Of a stretch of 64,000 nt of DNA, positions 59,601 through 64,000 are shown one piece after another. A program made the position numbers and the translations under genes. The DNA lies in the NCBI GenBank assembly GCA_963556495.2, contig OY747716.1:50606818-50670817 (forward strand), given 5' to 3'. Within the stretch, counting starts at the first letter, position 1. The number at the start of each line of letters is the position of its first letter. The DNA comes from Valencia hispanica. Lineage: Eukaryota; Chordata; Actinopteri; Cyprinodontiformes; Valenciidae. Below the pieces are notes generated by a model that worked only from the letters and a program-made list of their open reading frames with translations, ran no database searches and was not told the origin of the DNA.

Positions 59601-61807
59601 TTCATCAGATCCAGACCATAATAGGCCCACCTCAGCTGGTGGAATAAACTACGTAGAAAACTGTCTTAATGATCTGAACATTTTGGACCGATATCAGATA
59701 TTTAATGCTGTAATAGCCGATAACTAAAATATACACTTTCCAACCCTTTTTAACCACTTTGCTTCTCTGCCTCACTTAAAACATCCCACAATCCTTTGCT
59801 GCATCACGATCACATGACTTAAGCCTAACCCCACAAACACAAACAGCACCAACGTTGGAAACAAACATTGGTTGTTAATATCGGCCTGGTTTAGCCTATT
59901 GGACCGACACCGACAAGTCATAAAAAAAATAAAAAAAAAAAAAAAAAAATCGATTGAGTTTGTGTTGATAAACTTAATTTATTGCGGCGTTCCACCAGGA
60001 TGACGCCTTGGTCCTCTACCGCTGCCACATCTACAGCAGGCCGATTTATTCCCACGTCGGGAGGGCAAACATTTCAGAAGTCTGACGGATCTCTCAAAGC
60101 GGTTGAGTGTTTAACAGAGCGCTGCATCCTCGGTGCATCACAGGTCTTACCTCCCAGCAGCCGTTTCACTTCAGAACCAGAACCGCTCCCAACAAACTCA
60201 ACAAGCGTTGCTTTTCTGGAGACATTCATGCACATCATGCATGAGATCCTACTCAATTAAACATTTCAGTGAATCAGAGTTGCTATTTTTAAAATAACCC
60301 CGCAGTAGTTTTCCCCCTGACTGACCTTCGACCTGAATTTTTCCACCGAGGGACAATAAATACGGAACCCCAAAACGGTCCAAATTTAAATGAAATAAGA
60401 ATAAATAGAAAAAAAATATATGTGACGACGGGTGTGAAAAAACTGAATGCATATGAAATTCGTAGCTAATTAGTATGTGATATTTTTCATTTTCCTTTAA
60501 AATGAATTTATCAATTAACATTTTGGAACTGCAATTTTATCCTAATAAAATAGATGATTTTATTTAGCCATTTTTATGCATTTAATTTCATCCGTTTTTA
60601 TTCCAAAATGCCAGCTTTTATTTCCTAACGGTGTTTTTCCCAGTGGCTTCTTTCGTAATGTTTTATTTCTTTAATTTGGAGCATTTTGCCGTTCCATAAA
60701 AAAAGGGTCATTTCTATTTTTCTCGTGACATATTTAACTAGATGCAGGGTGGAGGGGCGCACACCCGTCCCAACGAGCCATCCTTCTTTAGACGCTTTCC
60801 TTCCTTCCACTTTCCTTGCAGCACACACAGTCCACATTATTGATAATATTCATGTTTTCATTTGTTTTTGTTTTGCACCGTTCAGCTCGTTTTGTATGCG
60901 GATGATGTCATCAGTGATTTCCACCAATGACTGACCAGGCAGAAAGCAGATGATGTTTGCTCGGACAGATCATTTAATTCGATGGGAAGCTCGTGGCGAA
61001 GGTCGGGATAAACAAGCAACTCAGCAACTTTTATCCCAAAAAAAATTAAGTAAAAATTATATTTAATAAAAGGCTATATTCCTGCTCTGCATCTTGTTGA
61101 ATGGTTCGTCTTCTGGGGTTGAAGGAACGTTTCAGACATCAGCATCTGTCTAAAAGGTCGGAGCCAATTAGGGAGAAGATCCCGCCCCTTTTCTTCTCTG
61201 ATTGGCTCCAGTATTTTAATAAAAGATGCTGATTCTTCTGATATTTTAAGGCATTTTACGTAGATAAAAGTAACGCTCTACAGGTTTAGTTTTTACCCGT
61301 TTAATAACTCATTGTTTTAATCTACATGCTGGATGGAATTTCACACGAGGTCTGCACCGACTTCCGATGGAAACAAACTAAAAAGGAAATGACACAACAA
61401 AAGCTCCGGTTGGCGCCACGCGACCACAGTGTGAAACATTCACCGTGTCAGAGAACCACATGAAGATCCAGAGCAGGCGCTTTAGAAACCACAGCAGAGG
61501 TTCTGTCTGGTTCTGTGAGACAGGGCCAAGGGTTGTCCAGACGTTCACACCGTCTGACCTTTGACCCCTGTCTGCTGGTGGTTTTCAAGGCCCCAGCTTT
61601 CATGTGAATCATCGGGCAACATTTAAAAAAGACAAAAAAAGAGCTGTGATGTCAGCGGCTGAGCGAGCATTGGGGCTCGTGATTGGTTAAAGTCTCATAA
61701 CCACACCAAACGTTGCAGGAGAAGGAAAATGGACTTGCCGAGCAGAACTTTGGCGTCCTCCGCATCAAAGTCTCCGTCTCCGTCCGTGTCGTAGGCGGCG
61801 AGCTTTC
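37187..61807 (-). CDS. asph: aspartyl/asparaginyl beta-hydroxylase, hydroxylase isoform (5' end outside recognised exons)
   Basis: Proposed exons are 61807-61739, 47578-47531, 47235-47158, 46358-46314, 44805-44776, 44691-44659, 43307-43272, 42571-42524, 42364-42275, 42185-42156, 42082-41994, 41910-41824, 41742-41592, 40077-39941, 39848-39750, 39662-39573, 38618-38481, 38406-38271, 38192-38101, 37548-37415 and 37337-37187. Phases agree throughout. The parts in order are an EF-hand-like segment, an acidic luminal spacer, a [10 protein letters not shown] basic linker, TPR-like helices and the 2-oxoglutarate/Fe(II) oxygenase domain. The metal-binding His lies in LRMHLGL and the second in DDSFEHEVW; the Arg in [11 protein letters not shown] should bind 2-oxoglutarate. 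The enzyme hydroxylates Asp/Asn in EGF-like domains in the ER lumen (family knowledge). The signal-anchor exon was not found in the window. It is convergent with clvs1. Confidence 0.93.
37665..37962. repeat. (GGAT)n microsatellite with a short (ACAG)n start
   Basis: About 300 bases of GGAT/GATA-type tetranucleotide repeats lie in an asph intron. Open frames with Ser/Ile/His/Pro repeats across it are spurious. Confidence 0.96.
38700..39572. other. asph intron, nothing recognised
   Basis: A/T-rich sequence with a short poly-C run at 38990-38998. No exon or mobile element terminus was seen. Confidence 0.5.
39573..42082 (-). CDS. asph: asph basic linker and TPR-like exons (six)
   Basis: The exons are 42082-41994 ([20 protein letters not shown]), 41910-41824 ([20 protein letters not shown]), 41742-41592 ([20 protein letters not shown]), 40077-39941 ([20 protein letters not shown]), 39848-39750 ([20 protein letters not shown]) and 39662-39573 ([20 protein letters not shown]). 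Together they form the helical TPR-like domain that packs against the oxygenase domain. The intron 39941-41592 is interrupted by a hAT element. Confidence 0.95.
40215..40450 (-). mobile_element. Tc1-like MITE/transposase relic
   Basis: The stretch ATGGACTTAGACTAGGCCAT, then GTGCTTTGATCTAAACCATC, and CAGCATGATGCTGCCACCAC near 40391 is a common fish Tc1-derived repeat. On the minus strand it still reads [11 protein letters not shown], the glycine-rich transposase box. It is not functional. Confidence 0.6.
40487..41542. mobile_element. hAT-type non-autonomous element with perfect 8-bp target duplication
   Basis: The termini TAGGGCTGTCAAA (left) and TTTGACAGCCCTA (right) are inverted repeats flanked by identical GTATTAAG (40479-40486 and 41543-41550), the 8-bp duplication expected of hAT. 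A LINE 3' fragment at 41057-41285 is nested inside. It is located in the asph intron between exons 41592 and 40077. Confidence 0.9.
41057..41285 (-). mobile_element. non-LTR retrotransposon 3' fragment nested in a hAT element
   Basis: It shares TTTATTAATCC..GAGAAATTAAGTG, CTGATGGCTGTGGGCAGGTA and CTCATGAAGAGGATGCTCAG with 26520-26730. Its position inside 40487-41542 shows it inserted after, or travelled with, the hAT element. Confidence 0.7.
42156..47578 (-). CDS. asph: asph acidic luminal spacer: nine small phase-1 exons
   Basis: The exons are 47578-47531 ([15 protein letters not shown]), 47235-47158 ([20 protein letters not shown]), 46358-46314 ([14 protein letters not shown]), 44805-44776 (DPAEDGHPY), 44691-44659 ([10 protein letters not shown]), 43307-43272 ([11 protein letters not shown]), 42571-42524 ([15 protein letters not shown]), 42364-42275 ([20 protein letters not shown]) and 42185-42156 (KPAEEQKEK). 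Each is a multiple of three bases and starts and ends in phase 1, so any subset can be skipped without a frameshift. Their sequences diverge fast but match the Glu/Pro-rich composition of this segment. The 47531 exon starts LK after a split Gly, as in human ASPH. The smallest ones are less certain individually. Confidence 0.75.
43342..44237. mobile_element. hAT-type non-autonomous element with perfect 8-bp target duplication
   Basis: The left end TAGTGCTGTCA and right end TGACACCCCTA are degenerate inverted repeats, flanked by identical ATTTTATT (43334-43341 and 44238-44245). Sub-terminal GATTAATTAATTGTGATC-like A/T sequence at both ends resembles the 40487 element's ends. No transposase core was found. 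An open frame inside (43739-44056) is not recognised and was not called as a gene. Confidence 0.82.
44246..44550. mobile_element. MITE copy of the ...CGCCAGATTTTTGCCAATACAC family
   Basis: The stretch shares TGGTAGTTTTGTGGCTGTTT and the terminal CGCCAGATTTTTGCCAATAC..ATCCCTA with the elements at 48088-48362 and 57755-57830. Its left end abuts the hAT element at 43342-44237, and only the right end is clean. Confidence 0.65.
45280..46113. mobile_element. hAT-type non-autonomous element, family A copy 1
   Basis: The left end TAGGGGTGTAACGATACGGC and the right end TGTACCGTTAGACCTCTA are inverted repeats. The flanks GAGAATAT and GTAAATAT are a partly matching 8-bp pair. The interior TTTATGTGGGACACTGAGGT, CAGACGTCACTGACTAAT and TAGCAGGAGGCTGGATTTGT also occurs in the copy at 53459-54916. 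Confidence 0.75.
46445..46690. repeat. palindromic minisatellite in an asph intron
   Basis: Repeated blocks AGGAACCCTGGAGACCAGCT and GGTCCACAGACAGG alternate with the reverse GGTCTCCAGGGTTCCTG. Both direct and inverted copies of AGGAACCCTGGAGACC are therefore present several times within 250 bases. Strong hairpins are expected. Confidence 0.88.
48088..48362. mobile_element. MITE with ACATCCCTA terminus and near-perfect 8-bp duplication
   Basis: The left end AGGGATGTAAGAAGATATCG and the right end CAATACACATCCCTAG are inverted termini, flanked by TTCGGTCC (48081-48088) and TTCAGTCC (48363-48370), one mismatch in eight. The interior has multiple CGATA/TATCG steps. It is probably a hAT-type miniature element. 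Confidence 0.75.
48990..49290 (+). repeat. tRNA-like SINE fragment
   Basis: It contains GTTGGTTCGAAACCCACAGT, a B-box-like pol III promoter motif, followed by a non-tRNA body and a tail AACTGAATTGAACTGAATAA at 49271-49296. A clear A box was not found, so it is probably truncated. Confidence 0.45.
50270..50420 (+). repeat. common teleost interspersed repeat fragment
   Basis: The sequence GAGTTCGAATCCAAACCTGG, then TCTTTCCGCATGTGCTCCCT, GGGTACTCCAGCTTCC and ACAGTCCAAAAATGG belongs to a very frequent fish repeat that is often linked to a SINE or LINE 3' region. A separate block with GTGTGCATGGTTGTTTGTCC follows at 50735-50800. Confidence 0.5.
51489..53227 (-). CDS. asph: large Lys/Glu/Arg-rich terminal exon with decapeptide repeats
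   Basis: The acceptor ..GAAATCTTCCAG| at 53228 opens a frame ([20 protein letters not shown], then [20 protein letters not shown]) of about 579 codons to TGA. Residues after about 60 are almost only E, K, R, L, A and V, which predicts a very long charged helix or coiled coil. The middle has 15 tandem copies of a 10-residue unit of the type [10 protein letters not shown]. It is flanked by two copies of a block containing [20 protein letters not shown]. The last 30 residues ([12 protein letters not shown]...) are less biased. The real frame is the minus one; the Ser/Phe/Leu frames on the plus strand are its shadow. Confidence 0.75.
51489..61807 (-). CDS. asph: asph alternative transcript: triadin/junctin-like Lys/Glu-rich isoform (proposed)
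   Basis: Proposed exons are 61807-61739 (EF-hand-like), 59284-59144 (triadin-like), 56616-56575 ([13 protein letters not shown]), 56498-56472 (EEERNQKKR), 55350-55312 ([12 protein letters not shown]) and terminal 53227-51489. All internal junctions are phase 1-1, so the chain stays open to a TGA at 51489-51491. The product would have a short EF-like segment, [15 protein letters not shown], an acidic/basic linker and a charged repeat of over 500 residues. Junctin, a product of the same gene in mammals, and its paralogue triadin anchor calsequestrin to the ryanodine receptor in junctional sarcoplasmic reticulum through Lys/Glu motifs (family knowledge). Applying that role here is inference. Further small exons may have been missed. 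The charged exon could also belong to an unrelated gene. Confidence 0.6.
52141..52590. repeat. asph: coding 30-bp minisatellite, 15 units
   Basis: The unit TCCTTCTCCACCTTTTCCCT plus GGCCAGTCTC is repeated exactly every 30 bases, with only C/T changes at one position and one CATTTT variant. Because 30 is a multiple of three, copy changes keep the frame and alter the protein by 10 residues per unit. A block of about 130 bp at 52009-52140 is duplicated at 52595-52722 on the other side. Confidence 0.97.
53459..54916. mobile_element. hAT-type non-autonomous element, family A copy 2
   Basis: The left end TAGGGGTGTAACGATACACC and the right end CGTACCGTTACATCCCTA are inverted repeats, flanked by GTTCTAAG (53451-53458) and GTTCTGAG (54917-54924), seven of eight identical. 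It shares interior blocks with 45280-46113 and is about 600 bases longer, so copy 1 has an internal deletion or copy 2 an insertion. Confidence 0.85.
55312..56616 (-). CDS. asph: three small basic exons of the junctin-like asph isoform (proposed)
   Basis: The exons are 56616-56575 (42 nt), 56498-56472 (27 nt) and 55350-55312 (39 nt). Each is bounded by an AG acceptor and a GT donor and is in phase 1-1. The residues are strongly charged: [22 protein letters not shown] and [12 protein letters not shown]. This resembles the short Lys/Glu exons of triadin and junctin. They are individually short, so the support is the combination of composition, splice sites and common phase. Confidence 0.5.
56822..56851. 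repeat. perfect 13-bp inverted repeat with 4-base loop
   Basis: GATGTTACGGATC, AACC, GATCCGTAACATC form an exact hairpin in an asph intron. No function is assigned. Confidence 0.9.
57755..57830. mobile_element. truncated MITE of the ATCCCTA family
   Basis: TATCGTATCGCCAGATTTTTGCC followed by AATACACATCCCTAAT is the right end of the family at 44246-44550 and 48088-48362. The left end is missing. Confidence 0.6.
58270..58860. other. A/T-rich asph intron, nothing recognised
   Basis: Very A/T-rich DNA with (AAT)n runs near 58530. No exon, RNA gene or transposon terminus was recognised. Confidence 0.5.
59144..59284 (-). CDS. asph: triadin-like exon of asph (DWIYGFF segment)
   Basis: The 141-nt phase 1-1 exon reads [28 protein letters not shown] and [14 protein letters not shown]. 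The block DWIYGFF followed by an acidic run is characteristic of triadin, paralogue of asph, just after its membrane anchor. The acceptor is CTCGTCAG|GC. The preferred donor is CGAG|gtgaag, which preserves phase. If the donor is not used, the frame runs on through an EEEEEEEE tract to a stop near 59031, making a short terminal exon. Confidence 0.72.
59290..59460. repeat. purine (A/G) tract
   Basis: About 170 bases of almost pure A and G on the plus strand lie directly upstream (in transcript sense) of the triadin-like exon. On the transcript strand this is a long polypyrimidine tract leading into its acceptor. Confidence 0.85.
61739..61807 (-). CDS. asph: asph EF-hand-like exon with GC splice donor
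   Basis: The 69-nt exon encodes [20 protein letters not shown] followed by LL and a split Gly. DTDGDGDFD is a calcium-binding loop shared by junctin, junctate and the hydroxylase. The acceptor is CTCTCTCCAG|GA. The donor is CTCG|gcaagt: a GC in place of GT with otherwise perfect consensus. This placement is required because both downstream partners (GL-TKDG and GL-KGAA) need the phase-1 G. Confidence 0.88.
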
Positions 61808-64000
61808 CTGGAGAGAGAGGAGGAAGTTTTTTTTCACAGTCAGACGAAGATCGCGACGCATGCTTTGAGATGAAACAGCGCCGGCCCAACGTCATGCGGG
61901 GACCCCTCGGGCAAAACTCGCTGTTCAGAACATCAGCACGGCCCACAGCGTTTAAATCCAGATGTGGTGGAGTATGGGAGAGGGGGCGGAGCTTAAAGCA
62001 ACCAGGGATAATTGATTATTATTTGCAGAGATGCATTTATTTATCTTAACTGATGCTTTAACTGATTTTTTGTTACACTTTTTACAAAGTTAACTTGTAA
62101 ATGTTAAAAACTTTTAATTTCTTTTTGCTCAAACGGTCAAATCTTCTCCGTAAGCAAACATTTTAGATCTGTGGTCCGTTTAAATGTAAGCATTTATGAG
62201 AGGCACCTGAAGGCCTTAAGCAGTGGCTTAGTTCGCTTGCGCCTTGGGCCGGCTCTGAGATGAAAGTAGTAGTTACAGGTGGTTAAACACTTGTTCCACC
62301 AATAGAACAGTCCTATAGAGAATCTGTGGAGGGAGATGAAAGTCCAAAAACATCCCAGCTCTAGAGAAGATCTGCATGGAGGAATGGGCCAAAATACCAG
62401 CTACAGTGTGAAGACCTACAGGTGACCTTTGACCTCGGTCATTGCCAACAAAGGGAATATAACAAAGTATTGAGGTGAACTTTTGTTATTGACCAAATAC
62501 AAATTTTCTGCAGCATTATACAAATAAAATCTTTAAAATTCAGACCATGTGACTTTGTCATTTTGTCTCTCATTGTTGAGGTTTACCTATGATGTAAACT
62601 ACAGCCCTCTCTCATCTTTTTAATTTGGAGAACTTGCACCATTGGTGGCTGACTAAATACTTGTTTACCTCACTGTTAAAGCTCTTTTTCAGATCAGCAT
62701 AGCTAGAAATAGCTGAAGACGATGACATTTTTCCATCCACTGCCGATATAACTGCAGCTAATGTTGGAGGATGTGTGAGAAGCTCAGGAGGTCACGAAGA
62801 AGCACCGGAAACTTTTACGAAAGTAAACTGAACAGATCTGAAGGTGAAGCTCTGTAGAGAGCATGAGCTTGGAGAGTTGAGCTCACATGGAAAAAATCTG
62901 CAGCTTAAACCCCTATGATTTTGACAGAGACGTGTGTTCATGCGGCCGATTTTAGAGGACGAAGGTGTGAAGTCTGGATCTTTGTGTCAGAGAGACACAT
63001 GATGCACGCTGAACGCTGCACAGAGAGAGGAAGGATGTGGTGACGATGACTGCGGTGACTGTCAGCCTGAAGCGGCAGCCGCAGAACCGGCCCGGTTCCG
63101 GTTCTGCGAGGAGCAGAACGCCTGACCCGTCTGCTCCAGACGGGCGGCGGAAGCAGCGACGCAGCGGGCTCGGTTCCTCCATTTTAGGAGACGCCGAACC
63201 GCAGAAGAAGTAAAAGACGAAGAGGCGTTTTCGGTCTGGCGGAGGTTCCCTCTTCGTGACCTCAGAGCTTCACAGGAAGCGCAAACCGCCTTGCTGTCAA
63301 CCATCAACCGTCTCCTGACGGCTGCTCTAGACGAGGCGTGTTAAAGCAGGCCATGCCGAGACGTTTTCATACCTTGCAGAACTTCAGAAAAGTTCAAACG
63401 AAACTCCTGAGCTCTCGCTGCATGCAGGGGAAGAGGAAGAGAAGCAGGGATGAAGATAGAGCAGAACCTCAGAACCGTCCTGGGAAAAAGCCGAGTCCAT
63501 CCGTCCCGCTTCCTTAGAGGAGAACAACTCCTAAAGCTCCACCCCAGACTCTACAGGCCTCAGCTAGCAGGTCAAAGGTCATAACTGGGTCAGAGCAGAA
63601 CCGAGATCCAAACACAGCATCTACAGCAGAATGACTGGAGGAGAGATTCTGCAATGGCCTAGTCAAAGTCCAGAGCCCAGCCTGTGGTGGAACCTCAGAG
63701 AGCAGCGAGGAACCAGTCAGAGTAGGACTTTCTGTTTATGAAGAGTTCATTTTTAGATAAATCAAAAAAAAAATAATCGGAAAAAAATGATGTGAAGTTC
63801 TACCTTCATGTTTTACAGCGTGCGTTTATTTGGACTTTGAATTCCGGTGAACTCCCAGAAAGGATGATTAGAATAAAAGAACGTTTTAAAAATATTTTCT
63901 GTCATTTTAAATTTCTTTTCAGGAATAGAAAGGGCAACAAAAAATAAATAAATAATCGGTTTTGGCATCACACAAATCGTAGATTTTATTTTTAAGCCCT
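61808..64000. other. asph upstream intron, no further exon recognised
   Basis: The expected exon coding the membrane anchor (a VWFD-type sequence before the EF-like exon) was not found here. A Tc1-like/MITE end is visible at about 62460-62690, ending in CTAAATACTTGTTTACCTCA. The hydrophobic frame near 63000-63060 does not match the family and was not called. Confidence 0.5.

Noticed and set aside
62952..63182. Hydrophobic minus-strand segment as the asph membrane-anchor exon
   Set aside because: It reads RLTVTAVIVTTSFLSLCS, but it lacks the VWFD-type sequence expected after the anchor and has no convincing phase-1 donor.

Overview
This window is vertebrate nuclear DNA and almost certainly comes from a ray-finned (teleost) fish. 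The evidence is split genes with GT-AG introns and an abundance of teleost-style repeats: L2-type LINEs, Tc1-like elements, hAT-type miniature elements with 8-bp target duplications, AT microsatellites and minisatellites. There is no prokaryotic gene organisation. All gene calls come from translating exons and checking splice sites and phases by eye; no database search was run.

Three protein-coding genes fill the window. (1) riok3, an atypical RIO kinase, is on the minus strand from 16572 to 462. Its 13 coding exons sum to exactly 1527 nt (508 aa plus stop). (2) clvs1, clavesin-1, a CRAL-TRIO lipid-binding protein of clathrin-coated vesicles, is on the plus strand from 19568 to 30213. Its 7 coding exons sum to exactly 1008 nt (335 aa plus stop). 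(3) asph, aspartyl/asparaginyl beta-hydroxylase and junctin, is on the minus strand from 61807 to 37187; its 5' membrane-anchor exons lie beyond or were not found in the window. riok3 and clvs1 are divergent (head to head). clvs1 and asph are convergent (tail to tail), as I recall for human CLVS1-ASPH, which is paralogous to CLVS2-TRDN.

The most interesting coding structure is asph. After an EF-hand-like exon (61739-61807) that ends in a GC splice donor, two routes keep phase. One goes to a triadin-like exon (59144-59284), three small basic exons and a 1.7-kb terminal exon (51489-53227) coding an extremely Lys/Glu/Arg-rich repeat. This would give a triadin/junctin-like calsequestrin-anchor type protein. 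The other goes to 47531-47578, a run of small phase-1 acidic exons, the TPR-like region and the catalytic hydroxylase exons that end at 37187.

The other highlights are as follows. A 31-bp minisatellite of about 42 copies (8605-9905) appears to be a tandem amplification of a riok3 exon-intron junction, so it carries dozens of decoy splice donors. A complete-looking Tc1-like element (27606-29223) has perfect 27-bp terminal repeats, TA duplications and an unbroken 347-aa transposase with D/D spacing to E of 38 residues (DD38E, Intruder type). A 2.6-kb CpG-dense 23-bp minisatellite lies in another riok3 intron. Several hAT-type elements are bounded by 8-bp duplications, and there is a 480-bp foldback element.

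Layout: 1-16572 riok3, with an L2 LINE, itself interrupted by a hAT relic, in its last intron; 16573-19567 divergent promoter region with a 590-bp TA/CA tract; 19568-30213 clvs1; 30214-37186 repeat-rich intergenic DNA with LINE fragments; 37187-61807 asph; 61808-64000 asph intron or upstream DNA with no exon recognised.
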